Below, piece by piece: positions 22,387-29,510 of a stretch of DNA of 64,000 nucleotides (within the stretch, counting starts at the first letter, position 1; every line of letters starts with the position of its first letter). A program made the translations under genes and the position numbers. Below the pieces are notes generated by a model, which worked only from the letters and a program-made list of their open reading frames with translations, ran no database searches and was not told the origin of the DNA. Origin of the DNA: Euglena gracilis (Eukaryota > Euglenida > Euglenophyceae > Euglenales); the NCBI GenBank assembly GCA_039621445.1, contig CP154956.1:35978100-36042099 (forward strand), given 5' to 3'.

Positions 22387-25300
22387 TTTGCGTTTTACGA
22401 TTTCGGCAAAATCTGCGTTTTTTTTTGTGTGTTTTTTCCCTGGCAATTTTGGGATTTTGCTGGAAAAGTTTTTGACTCTGAAAAATTCCTCGTTTTGGCC
22501 AAAAGCTGCAAAAAAGTGGCCGAAAACAGCCAAAAGCAGCAAGAAACAGTGGCCAAAAGCAAAAGTAGCAAAGAGCAGTAAAACCAAAAGTGGTGAAATG
22601 CAGCAAGAAAGTGGCCAAAAGCAGTGACAAGCAGCAAAATGTGCAAAAGCCGTGAAAAGCAGCAAAAAAGTCGCCTCAAAGTGGCCAAAGAACATCAGAA
22701 GCAGCCGTCGGTGGGCAAATGTGGCAAAGGTGTGCAAAGTGGGCAAAGAAGGCCAAAATTGGCTGAAAGTGGCCCAAAAGTGACCAAAAAGCAACCAAAA
22801 GCGGCCAAACGTGGCCAAAAACAGCCAACGGCAGCCAGAAGTGAACAAAAGTGGCAAAACGTGTATTGCCCAAAGTTGGGGTGATTGGGATTTCTGTTGG
22901 CACGACTGGGCGTGACTGGGCTGAATGACCCTGAATGACTACAGGTGCTTGGGGGGGGGGGGGGTTCCAAGTACGATTTTGGTTGGTGAGGACAACCGCA
23001 TTCTGACCTGAAGCTGTCAACCCGTTTCACAGATCTTCCAACGATCGGGATGCTGCTTTTGATCTGCGAGATGTGTTCCCTGCTGAAGAGCATCCGAAAG
23101 GCGGCAGTGTGGAGACAGCCGAAGAGGTGTTCCATTGCAGGGTGTTGGGAATTGCCCAGACAACGACTAAAGGCGAGAGAATGCCGTGAATCTGCCATTC
23201 ACAGGGGTTTTCCAAAGCCGCTGGGGACCCTACCCAGGCATGCAGTTGGCGTGGTGACAGAGGCCCCAAAGGCTTGATTTTAGGTCACCAGTGATTTCTT
23301 TTGATTGGCCACCATTTTGCAAATGTTTAAAGAATTTCGAGAGTTTTTACCCCCAAAATGACCCAAAACCGGCTTAGTCAAAACAGCCAAACCCCCCCCA
23401 ACCTGTTATTGTCCTCTGCAAGAAGGGCCAAATTTGGCAAGGCCGTGAAATGGGCTCAAACTTTGTTTTGATAATTCTCAAAAAGTGGTGGATTAATCCA
23501 ACCATGCAAAAGAGGATGGGGTCTTTGAGCCCCCCACTGATTGCCCCCCACAGCGCACCTCTATTTGTGGAACATTTTGACAAGTTTTTGCAAAGGAATG
23601 ACAAAGGCATTTTGACAAAAAAATCCTTTCTTTTGATGGGGTTTAATGACATGAATTTTAAGCTTCGCCCATGTTCAAAACAACCATTGCTGGGAAATTC
23701 CAAAGCCGCAAAAACCAGATCACAGGCCAGGCGTGTGGGCAGCTAAAATGGCGTACGGGGGGCGATAGAGGGTCTCCAGGGGTGCATTTGGTCTGGCAGA
23801 TACTTTCGGAGATAATACATGTTTTCTTGAGGTATTTTTACACAAATTGATTTTTTTTGACTGAAAACATCACCCCGGCGAAATGGCAGAGGCAAAACTT
23901 AGGGGCAGGGTCGTCTGATCTTACCAGCTTGCACCCCTTGTTGACCTGTTGTTGGCTGAATATCCCTGGCCGTAGGGAGTTGGGGTTGGAAACGGAGGCG
24001 ATTCTGAAAGCTGGATCCAGTCGCTCGTGATTGGAAAAGAGTTTCAGGAACTGGTCCGGGTTCATGGTGATAGTCCATGTTTTCATTACCAACCCAGGGG
24101 GGGGTCCCCCCTTTTCCCCGTGGTAAGCTTCCTCCCACTCTAAAGAAATGGTCAAGGGGTCACCTAAACAGTGGCCCAAAATGACCAAATTTTTCAGCCT
24201 GACGTAAAGTGCGAAGTGCTTTGCAGATACTCAAAATTGGCATAAAAGGCAATTTCGGACACTTATAGGGGGAAAATTGTCAAAAATTCTGAAACTTTTC
24301 TGTGTGAAGCACCACAAGGAAAAACTTGATTTTTGACTTTTGGGGGTATACAACGCCAGGGTTACATATCCTACCCAAGGGTATACCCAGATGTTGGAAA
24401 GAAACAAACGACAACCCAATTTAAACCCACAATTCAGGTTATCATTCTCGAATATCTTCCTTGGTGTATTATTTGGAGGTTTAAACTCACCTCAGGAAAT
24501 GGCTATTCTTGCTTCCATTACACTGGAAAAAATTGCAATAAAATGCGCCGGACCGCAGGGCCGCCGGCAACCACATGCACCAAACATCTGCTGCCTCATG
24601 TCACCACTCAGAACAAAATCTGGTCCACGGACCCCCCCCCCCCGGGGGTAAAAAACAAACCCATTTTTTTTGCATTTTTGATTTTGACAAACTTTTTATG
24701 TTTTTTGTGTGATTTTTTTGTGTTTTTCCGAAAAAAACTGAAAATTGAAATTTTTTCTTTTGCAAAACTGCATCTTTTGATGCACAATGAAAAAAAAACT
24801 CCCTCTCCGGCAGAAAAGCGTGCATTCAAGGGAGCTGTTTTTGAAATGTATACGTAATTTGTGGTTTTTTCCTTTGCTTTTTTGCGGGGGTTTTTTTTGT
24901 GTTTCATTTTTGATGATCCGTGCTATTGATGGGCCTCCCGCCGGAGGCCTTTTTTTGGTTTTTTTTTTTGCCCTCAAATTGGCCCCCCAAAAGGTAGCCC
25001 CCCTGCTCTCCCCTCTGGGGGGGGGGAGGTTGGGGGGTACCCCCTTAACCTTGAGTGGTGGGGGCCAAGTGGGCTTTAACAAAACCCACCCCTGCCAGAA
25101 AGGTACCTCTGTAGCCCAAAGCTGCAGCATTGACATTAACGCTTAATGTCAATACTGGCAAACAGTTCCATTGCAGCAATATGAATTTGCTCTCCAAGAA
25201 ATGAGGCATCAATGGCAAAATCTATTGTTCCATTCTTTGTGGGAACTGGTGGTTAAAAATGAGGTGTCTGCCAGTTCTGTCAGGATCTCTTCTTCTCTTC

Positions 25301-26817
25301 TGGATCATCTGGCAGGATGTCTTTCTTCTCTGTAGGAAGTGTGGCAGGAAAGGCAGATTGTTGACAACAGCGCCAACAGCTCCGACCCGAATTGGGGCGA
25401 GTTCAACGACGCCCCCGACCACAGTGGCGCTTCCTCTGGAGCGGCGGATGGGAAGTTCAAGAATTTGGGTTGGCTAGGCAACGAGGCTTCTCTGGCTTTG
25501 AATTTCTGAAGTGGTAAGGGACGCAGATGGAGAGCACAACCAGCTGGGTTTGCTAGAGGCGAAAGTGTGTGTATCTTTATCTGCATGTATTTGCTCATTC
25601 GAATGTATAGGTCTTTCTTTGATCTGAAGACGTCAAGGAATACGTATGAGTATGTATCCATATGTGTTTATGTGCCTGCCATGTATACGTATTGTGTTTT
25701 TTTTATTCCCAAATAATCTCCAAGAACATCCCCCGCGCTTATCTTTTGCGTGCATTTCACGGAAGGTTCTTACCCGCACCCCCCCCCTTGTCCACCGACC
25801 ACCCCTATATACCGACCACCCCCCGGTTGGGGGTTGCAGGTTGGGGGTTTGTACGACCCCCCCCCCCCGGTTGGGGGTTGCAGGTGACCAACAATTTTTT
25901 TTTACCTCTCATGTGCTTGTCGACCAGCTTTTTTCCCGTGTTTCCTGTCCATTGAGTGTTCCTCATGTTCCCTCCAGGGAGTCCTGTTTGTTTGAGCATA
26001 GTGATGGCACCTCTGTTGCTGCTGTGGTCATTGGTCCCTCACCTCATGGGGAGAAATATTACCGTTATGAAATTGCACCTTTTTTGGCTTTTGGTTTTGT
26101 TTTGGCCCCTAGTGGTACGACCACCCCCCCCCCCCCCCCCTCGGGGGGTGGAGGGTGGGGGGGGGGGGGCCGCCCCCCCCCCCCCCGGTCGGGGGTTGTA
26201 GGAACCCAGTCATTGGACGGGGGGGGGGGTAATATCAAGGGGTGGTGGAATTTTGAAAGTTATTGTTTCAGTAACAGTTACTCAGTTCTTCCAGTTTACA
26301 GAATAATTCTGAACAGTGCTGAATTGTGAACAGTTTTTTTCCCCCTGAACGATCACCAAGAGTTCCAGATTGGGCGAGGGTCATAGATTCATTTAACGCC
26401 TGTGTGTGAACCCCCCCCAGGGGGTTTTTTGAGAGTAGGTGGGTGGTTTGGGACCGCTGGACCCCCCCCCCCCCCCCAGGGGATGGGGCGCGACACAGAC
26501 AGACACAGATTTTGGCCCAGCCGAAGGCTGGGCCAGAGAATTTTTTCGATGGTCTGCCAATTTTGGCTGGGGTTTTGGGTGGGTGGGTTTTCGAAAAAAG
26601 TGTGGGTGGGTTTGGGTCCAGGGATAGTGCCCACCCCCCGCCTGGGGAGTCACCAAGTGAATCTATGGTGAGGGCCCAATGGTGAGGAGGGCGTGGGTGT
26701 TGAGAGAAGCCTACCAACGATTCCGACGACTCCAGCTCGGATGAAGAGCCTCAGTTTGTTCCTTCGCCTACAAAAACAGCCGGAGACAACGAGAGCAGGG
26801 AGCCCTTCTGTAACTGA
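1073..26817 (+). CDS. PPP6R: SAPS-domain protein (protein phosphatase 6 / Sit4 regulatory subunit), 5'-incomplete gene, nine exons
   Basis: SAPS proteins bind the PP6/Sit4 catalytic phosphatase subunit and direct its substrate choice. Proposed exons are 1073-1228, 10566-10667, 12097-12161, 17550-17668, 20494-20597, 21224-21372, 23033-23141, 25336-25468 and 26705-26817. Their lengths (156, 102, 65, 119, 104, 149, 109, 133 and 113 bases) keep one open frame across all eight junctions and end at TGA 26815-26817, giving 349 residues. The first four exons match the conserved SAPS core in order: PPLGxxRLKIVE, DLFFxYxxNNLLH, LFxKCxxxxRIL, then KGYFGHITxxSNK. The rest resembles the acidic, Trp-containing tail of the family (WDVWEE, NWGEF, a Ser/Asp/Glu stretch near the end). 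The N-terminal exons lie left of the window. Introns run from 0.6 to 9.3 kb. I expected a conserved Trp segment just after exon four and did not find it, so one exon may be missing from the model. Confidence 0.82.
1229..3150. other. Intron DNA with C/G-run modules
   Basis: No gene was seen. The stretch holds several C/G-run palindromes (1960-2150, 2340-2420, 2730-2960) flanked by TTTTTGG-type A/T blocks, and the (ACAAATCCCA)n-like stretch at 2660-2700 (caacaaatcc repeated four times). It is copied inverted in the right arm. Confidence 0.6.
3160..3760 (+). pseudogene. Unassigned coding-like remnants
   Basis: Three stretches look coding but are broken by stops. At about 3164-3280 there is a frame with APKQLCLFWGSKDP, at 3332-3475 one with QKKLCIRKQLVEIISRRD, and at 3634-3840 one starting MAQRPLIYV. 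An ag precedes the first and the second. Part of the minus strand (3401-3616) is also open, so neither strand is decisive. I do not recognise a family. The inverted copy (about 57960-58560) has differences. It may be an old transposon fragment. Confidence 0.2.
3782..3988. repeat. Degenerate minisatellite of AAAAGNGGCNAAAAG type
   Basis: About 200 bases are built from variants of gtggccaaaag, gcagcaaaaag and gcggcaaaat at 9-12 base spacing. The same type occurs at 9640-9870 and 22495-22860. It abuts the left end of the GCGC-box element at 3989. Confidence 0.75.
4250..4520. other. GC-rich stretch inside element A
   Basis: This segment is richer in G and C than its surroundings and is open in several frames on both strands. 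The minus-strand frame is Pro/Ser/Thr/Lys rich. It is conserved in the right arm (57200-57470) with scattered differences, and no family was recognised. I do not call a gene here. Confidence 0.35.
4614..4726. repeat. Small foldback with GCGC boxes
   Basis: The outer arms aagcccaacccttgaagaac and gttcttcaaggattgggctt are inverted. Inside are gcgcaaatgcga (4650) and gcgcatttgcgc (4678-4689), and each arm has a gtttatttgcgc or gcgcaaacaaac flank. It would fold into a hairpin of over 100 bases. Confidence 0.75.
5461..5933. repeat. Large foldback with GCGC-TTAA-GCGC boxes
   Basis: This is an inverted repeat with arms of about 190 bases, centred near 5698. Both arms carry aggggcttctgtta or its complement, gcccgcacactgg, and tttcctcaccaagcc. 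TTAA boxes lie at 5520-5531 and 5863-5874, a CAAA box at 5641-5652 and a TTCG box at 5742-5753. The right-arm copy (55772-56243) keeps the fold, with substitutions in both stems. Confidence 0.85.
6650..7300. repeat. Array of GCGC-[CAAA/TTTG/TTCG]-GCGC boxes
   Basis: Boxes lie at 6795-6806, 7008-7019, 7063-7074, 7222-7233 and 7268-7279, with degenerate ones near 6850 and 7115. Flanks are usually TT and AA, giving TTGCGC....GCGCAA. The block is roughly mirror-symmetric around 6920 (ctctctcc near 6700 and 6970). A diverged copy with other central bases lies at 33420-34030. Confidence 0.75.
7560..7880. repeat. Array of GCGC-[AAAT/ATTT]-GCGC boxes, first block
   Basis: Boxes at 7648-7659 and 7731-7742, and near-boxes at 7576, 7615, 7765 and 7825, lie in alternating orientation with flanks such as tttatgc, ggtggg and ggttcattt. 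Neighbouring boxes pair into nested hairpins (7600-7680 and 7720-7790). Confidence 0.7.
7880..8800. other. Inner part of element A without recognised gene
   Basis: This is moderate-GC DNA without boxes or C/G runs. Several short frames are open on both strands (the longest about 124 codons) but none has a recognisable domain or a consistent neighbour. It is kept nearly unchanged in the right arm (52920-53830). Confidence 0.4.
8810..9240. repeat. Array of GCGC-[AAAT/ATTT]-GCGC boxes, second block
   Basis: At least eight boxes or half-boxes occur, for example gcgcatttgcgcaaatgcgc at 8898, gcgcgcatttgcgc at 9119 and gcgcacatttgcgc at 9210. They are set in tttgtttgtg / cacaaaca flanks. The right arm (52483-52920) differs at one spot where a box reads gcgcccaactgcgc, so boxes do change. 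Confidence 0.7.
9640..9870. repeat. Degenerate minisatellite, right flank of element A
   Basis: Repeated variants of aaaagtggcc, aaaagcggc and aaaagttcc at 9-12 base spacing. It is the same family, in the same orientation, as 3782-3988. Inverted copies are at 51840-52075 and 57725-57945. Confidence 0.75.
10255..10460 (-). other. GC-rich island with an open minus-strand frame
   Basis: A GC-rich block lies 100 bases upstream of a SAPS exon. The minus frame reads ARASIPFFQERFAQHKKED and then an Ala/Gly/Pro stretch, and plus frames are also open. It is kept in the right arm (51270-51465) with a run-length difference. It could be an exon of an opposite-strand gene or simply GC-rich DNA. I recognise no family. 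Confidence 0.25.
10566..10667 (+). CDS. SAPS exon (DLFFQYDMNNLLH segment)
   Basis: The acceptor is tttctttcacag ending at 10565, and the donor gtatgt starts at 10668. It has 34 codons, phase 0 both sides. DLFFxYxxNNxLH followed by a V..I..SCL.S.N.QL..H pattern is diagnostic of the family. It is copied inverted at 51054-51155. The 9337-base intron before it holds the two nested GCGC-box elements and a GC-rich island. Confidence 0.9.
10862..11245. repeat. Cluster of GGGGTCTTATTTTTGG modules
   Basis: Five copies occur: an inverted pair at 10868-10903 (aaaaataagacccgggtctt, then attttt), and single copies at 10925, 11163, 11205 and 11223. Each is bordered by G runs. A related GGGGGTATTATTTGGGG form occurs at 62370-62440 and 62660-62740. 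Confidence 0.75.
11338..11360. repeat. CGGCGC-TTC-GCGCCG hairpin
   Basis: ccggcgcttcgcgccgg is a near-perfect hairpin with a three-base loop. Relatives are at 11013-11025, 15076-15092, 34845-34861, 34970-34990 and 63768-63782, and in the right arm. Each is followed or preceded by A/T runs such as aaaattttt. Confidence 0.7.
11390..12060. repeat. Intron repeats: TCGGGCTAG unit and two GCCTGG..GGCAC C/G-run blocks
   Basis: 11400-11540 is a diverged copy of the CTCGGGCTAGxxGGGGAGTTG unit clustered at 13905-16555. 11755-12030 contains two copies of a block with gcctgcctgggcaggcac next to C/G runs and caaggcactcc. Confidence 0.6.
12097..12161 (+). CDS. SAPS exon (LFDKCRILERIL segment)
   Basis: The acceptor is tttccccccttttccag ending at 12096, and the donor gtgtca starts at 12162. 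It is 65 bases, phase 0 in and 2 out. LFDKCRILERILLAAEDD matches the conserved LF.KC...RIL.A motif. It is the last exon shared by both arms (inverted copy 49544-49608). Confidence 0.85.
12235..12765. repeat. AT-rich satellite (ATAAT / ATACA pentamers)
   Basis: It starts with (CT)n and (CA)n at 12214-12233, then variants of aatat/gatat units, then a cleaner run of acaat pentamers at 12510-12600, then atata units. One open frame through it (12311-12610, minus) is an artefact of the pentamer. The inverted copy at 48955-49455 is nearly identical. Confidence 0.9.
12780..13900. other. Intron DNA, mixed repeats
   Basis: It contains an R2 module (12890-13010), a stretch of moderate composition at 13030-13490 with no convincing exon, and two copies of a caaatttcacgyaat..caaattgcacacctgcaattta block (13635-13730 and 13795-13860) that also recurs at 15350-15420. 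Confidence 0.5.
13905..16555 (+). repeat. Cluster of a roughly 300-base composite repeat
   Basis: Up to five partial copies share, in order: ggcgctggcgngtcgaaaaa, gggtccgggaggccaaaaa, a Phe-rich t/c stretch, ctcgggctaggcggggagtt, agatagggcgttccaagggc, and tccggacatttcctttga. Copies start near 13920, 14390, 15680, 15830 and 16165. The left duplication junction (16450) falls inside the last copy, right after ccaagggctt. Confidence 0.8.
16560..17265. repeat. Foldback next to the left junction
   Basis: 16575-16755 (gaccccttt..., then aactagaaatccagtcgctc, tcatggtgataatccgtcgg, G run) is repeated inverted at 17085-17245. The centre is near 16910, with C/G runs and a gggataagagct pair as the inner loop. 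Single relatives lie at 14840-14990 and 23920-24080. It begins 110 bases beyond the junction. Confidence 0.85.
17550..17668 (+). CDS. SAPS exon (KGYFGHIT..SNK segment), single copy
   Basis: The acceptor is ttgtttgcag ending at 17549, and the donor gtatgt starts at 17669. The first base completes an AGT Ser codon with the previous exon, and one base is left over at the end. It encodes an Arg/Lys-rich start, then RKGYFGHITSMSNK, the strongly conserved Gly-His-[IL]-Thr signature of SAPS proteins. It lies 1.1 kb beyond the left junction, so the right-arm copy lacks it. Confidence 0.88.
17680..20480. other. SAPS intron, C/G runs and gccagc repeats
   Basis: 17790-18000 has gccagcc/ggctgg hairpins beside C/G runs, and 19200-19610 has more C/G runs. 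19940-20010 is a run of cataattacc / cataattgc units. No exon with family similarity was found, although a conserved Trp segment of the SAPS core is expected here. Confidence 0.5.
20494..20597 (+). CDS. Possible SAPS exon
   Basis: The segment has acceptor ttgcag ending at 20493 and donor gtgtgt from 20598. Its 104 bases fit the phases of both neighbours. It encodes SRNATDTLVLGG at the start and NYSYSNQ at the end. The RN.T..LV pattern loosely resembles the family region after the core. No clear family motif is present, so this rests on splice signals, phase and position. A second tiny exon-like segment, 20639-20673, follows after only 41 bases but would break phase. Confidence 0.45.
21224..21372 (+). 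CDS. SAPS exon (acidic region with WDVWEE)
   Basis: The exon begins after cgccag at 21223 and ends before the donor gttttg at 21373. It is GC-rich and uses third-position G/C far more than the surrounding intron DNA, as coding sequence would. It encodes LPDLEGLDSPVAETY..., then GDAAWDVWEEAALDDQD. An acidic patch with a W..WEE core occurs in the C-terminal part of known SAPS proteins. The acceptor could lie slightly upstream. Confidence 0.7.
21462..21552. repeat. Compound microsatellite (CA)n-(TA)n
   Basis: About 23 CA units (21462-21507) are followed by agagatataaatat and about 18 TA units (to 21552). It lies 90 bases inside the intron after exon 21224-21372. Confidence 0.98.
22299..22387. 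repeat. G-rich run followed by (TG)n
   Basis: A G-rich run (22299-22340, interrupted only by single t and c bases) is followed after a short gap by about 14 TG units (22360-22387). The G-rich part could form a quadruplex. Confidence 0.95.
22495..22860. repeat. Degenerate minisatellite of AAAAGTGGCC / AAAGCAGC type
   Basis: This is the longest of the three blocks (365 bases), same strand as 3782-3988 and 9640-9870. Units vary between gtggccaaaag, gcagcaaaa and gcagtgaaa at 9-12 base spacing. It is inside a SAPS intron, without the arm duplication. Confidence 0.8.
23033..23141 (+). CDS. SAPS exon (DRDAAFDLRDVFP segment)
   Basis: The acceptor is cccgtttcacag ending at 23032, and the donor gtgttg starts at 23142. 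One base completes the previous Arg codon, followed by 36 codons to phase 0. It encodes SSNDRDAAFDLRDVFPAEEH and then a Glu/Val-rich stretch. The acidic character fits the C-terminal half of the family. No sharper motif is visible. Confidence 0.6.
23150..25330. other. SAPS intron, dispersed repeats
   Basis: 23280-23420 and 35340-35500 share aggt(c)ccagtgatttcttttgatt-type blocks. 23920-24080 is a single copy of the foldback unit seen at 16575-16755. 24690-24900 is T-rich. No gene was seen. Confidence 0.5.
25336..25468 (+). CDS. SAPS exon (NWGEF segment)
   Basis: The acceptor is tcttctctgtag ending at 25335. The proposed donor gttggc (25469) is the same hexamer used after exon 1073-1228. It encodes EVWQERQIVDNSANSSD, then PNWGEFNDAPDHSG, reminiscent of the NW..F.D motif near the C terminus of the family. 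If unspliced, the frame runs on to TGA at 25507-25509, giving an alternative end for the protein. Confidence 0.65.
25500..26700. other. SAPS last intron, GGTTGGGGG modules and repeat R4
   Basis: 25805-25880 holds ggttgggggttgcaggt repeated twice, and 26120-26230 holds long C/G runs. 26393-26640 shares blocks with 35517-35760: gcctgtgtg, C/G run, gggtgggtggtttggg, a cccagccgaaggctggg hairpin, and gggtgggttttcgaaaaa. Confidence 0.6.
26705..26817 (+). CDS. SAPS terminal exon (Ser/Asp/Glu-rich tail and stop)
   Basis: It encodes EKPTNDSDDSSSDEEPQF (first residue split by the intron), then a Pro/Thr/Glu stretch ending REPFCN and TGA at 26815-26817. A Ser-Asp-Asp-Ser acidic patch near the end is typical of SAPS proteins. 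Phase matches the previous exon. The acceptor (gttgag at 26704) has a poor pyrimidine tract, so the exact start is uncertain. Confidence 0.55.
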
Positions 26818-26819
26818 AT

Positions 26820-27240
26820 ATCAATTGGATCAGCCAGTCATAAGGGAGCTCATCTTTGCTTTGAGTATTACTAGGCAAGAGTGAGGTTTGATGTAAGAGC
26901 AGGGGGGGATATGCAAGTTGCATAATTTGCATTTTTTCGTATTATCAAAAATCTTGAAAATTTGAACTTTTTGCATAATTTGCATTTTTTGTACAATGAA
27001 AATTTGTGAAATGTCGCATTTTTTTTGCATATTTTGCCTTCCAATTTTGTTTGGGCATTTGCACAGGCACAATTCTTTGCATTTTTTTGCATTTTTTGCA
27101 TTGCATATTTTGATGCGCTTTGTTGCATATCCTCCCCCCCTGATATGAGGGTGCTCAAAATGGGCTGCTGAGCACAACTTTTTTTGCAAAAAAAAACATG
27201 CATCAGGCTGTTTTATTGTTGCTGCAGGTTTTTTTTTGCA
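26820..27240. other. Downstream of the SAPS stop codon: TTTTTGCATTTT-rich DNA
   Basis: After the stop at 26817 the sequence holds about ten copies of ttgcattttt / ttgcatatttt variants (26925-27130). No clear AATAAA lies within 200 bases of the stop. No gene was seen. Confidence 0.5.
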
Positions 27241-27915
27241 GCTGCAGTTTCTCACGGTAATTCGATCCAAAGCCCGCCAGTTCCAGTTTGGGGTTAGGGT
27301 GGGTGCCACCCAGGGCAGAACGGGAATCGGCCTCGCAGCCAGGGTGGTGGGTGGGGGGGGTCGACCACGCCTTGCATGGTGGGTGAGGGGGGGGGGGGTC
27401 CGGCGCCTCTGGCACCGGGTGTTTTTTTTACCCATTTTGACCCATGGGGGGGGTGGGGGTTCCGGCGCCTCTGGCACCGGGTGTTTTTTTTTGACCCATT
27501 TTGACCCATATAGGGGGTCCTCCCAAAAACCACCCAAAACCCCATTTTTCCACACCTTCCAAACTTTCATCATTTTCTCAAAATGTTGATATTGAAAGTC
27601 CAAAAAAATTTCAACGAGAAAAAATGTCAGTAAAATTTGATTGTGCCAAAATTTTGTCCACTTTTTTTGACCTTCGTTTTTTTCACCCCCCCCCAAAAGT
27701 ACCAATTTTTAACCCTGAATTTTTTGATTTTTTGTGAAAAAAATGTGGTTTTCCATCAAAAAAAATCATCTGTTTTGGGTTCATTTTTCAAAAAAAATTT
27801 AAAAAATTTTCTGGCCAAAATCCCCGTTTTCCCAAAATCGGTGAAAATGCTGTGGTGGGGGGGGGTCGACCACCCCCCCTCCCGGGTGGGGGGGGGTCGA
27901 CCCCCCACCAGGCCT
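27240..27915 (+). repeat. Dispersed repeat R1, fullest copy
   Basis: In order: gcagaacgggaatcggcc (27315), two units of tccggcgcctctggcaccgg (27400 and 27459), cccatttt..cacaccttcc (27540), aaaatgtcagtaaaatttga (27622), ggttcatttttcaaaaaa (27777), and GTCGACC palindromes in G/C runs (27865-27905). The same order is found inverted at 60950-61580. Confidence 0.8.
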
Positions 27916-29417
27916 TCCCATTCTTCCCTGGTGACTCCCAGCAGCTTTTTTTCCAGCCTCCCCAGAATTCCCCAGCCTTTGCACTGAACCCTCCCCTCCT
28001 GGTCCGCAGAACTACTGAATGAATGATTCAGTGCATTTTAAGTGACCATCCTGCCCTCCCCTCCCCTCCCGGTCCAAAATTCCAGCCAGCCAATCCATCC
28101 CTCCCACATGCTGGGGAGACAAATATTTAAACGGTCAAAGTGGCACTAAGGATTTCACAGAAACCCCGGACCGTCCGCGGTTCCGAATCTGGTGGTGCTT
28201 GAAACCACCAGCCAGGAACGACAGGCGCACACCGCACGGCACAATCCCACGCACCTGCGCACGTGGGGACTCCCCCCTTCTCGGGCGCAGTTGCGCCCGT
28301 TTTGACCCCCAATCGCATACATCTGCGCACGCTTTGACAGTAATTTTGGGCGCAACTGCGCGCGATCTGACCCCTCCAGTGTGGCGTGTGCTTCAACACT
28401 GGGGCACCCAGAACGAGCGGCGACACGAGAGGACCAATGGGGACATGCAGTCTTCACTATTACCCCCCCAGTGACTGCAGAACAACGAGTCGGCCGCCGA
28501 AAAACTGCGGAACACTCACCAGGTGACAGGAACTCGAGCCCTCCGCCGCCCTTGTTGGAGACCCCGAGGCAGAGGGAACAATGGCCAGCACCGAAGCACG
28601 TGCACCTGCGCCTGTGGACGCACACACTCCGTGCGCATTTAGCACAATTGAGAGGTGGATGAGGGACCCTGTGGCCCGGGATGAAAACCCAGGCAGAGAC
28701 GTGATGCTCAGTGCAAGTGTCGTGCACATGTGCGCGCATTAGTCACCCCCCCCCAGCCCTTTGTCTGCGTGGCTCCTATTTTGAAGCCCTGCGGAGGGGG
28801 GCCGCCACTGTCCCCAGGCACAGCACCGGGCGGCTGAGGCCTTGACACTGGCCACGGGAGAGGGGTCTTTGGTGGCCAGGGTCGCGCGCATGCGCGTCTG
28901 ATTGTGGGTCTCTGAGGAAAGAATCGCACATCTGAAAACGTGCTGAACAAGGGCGGTTAAACCTCATTGAGCTGCACGGTGAAAACGTCCCGCACTCTTG
29001 GTTCTGAAATGCACCTTAAATGCCCTCATTTATTGTGATGGCTGACAACTGGTACCGCAGTCGGCAGGTCTGATTTTGAGATCCCTGAAATACCCCCCCT
29101 CCACAGACCCAGTTTCCGAATTGCACGCGACATCAACACCAGTCGAAATCAGACTTGCCAAAAAAGAGGGCATCCTGCACCCAAATTCAAAAAACGAGGA
29201 CTCACCAATGGAATTTCTTTTGGGGCAATGCCAATGGACATTGGACAATGCCAAAGCGTAACAATGCCAAAAAACCGGTCATGATTTCTCATTGTTTTTG
29301 GCCCGGAAGAAGGAGCACCGCGCCCCACGAACAGTGCACCTTGAAGCGAGGGTGATGGCGCCTTCAATCCCCCAAAGTGAAGAAACACCAAACAGAAACA
29401 CCAAACCCGGTACCGCC

Positions 29418-29433
29418 TTTTCTTTTTTTTTTT

Positions 29434-29493
<60 letters not shown>

Positions 29494-29510
29494 ATTTTTT
29501 TTTTTGTTGT
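29418..29510. repeat. Poly(T) tract
   Basis: 58 uninterrupted T (29435-29492) lie within a 90-base T-rich block. On the minus strand it reads as a poly(A) run. No retroposed gene or SINE head was recognised upstream on that strand, and no flanking duplication was evident. Confidence 0.95.

Noticed and set aside
29418-29510. Poly(T) as the tail of a retroposed gene or SINE
   Set aside because: No recognisable head sequence or target duplication on the minus strand, so it is kept only as a homopolymer.
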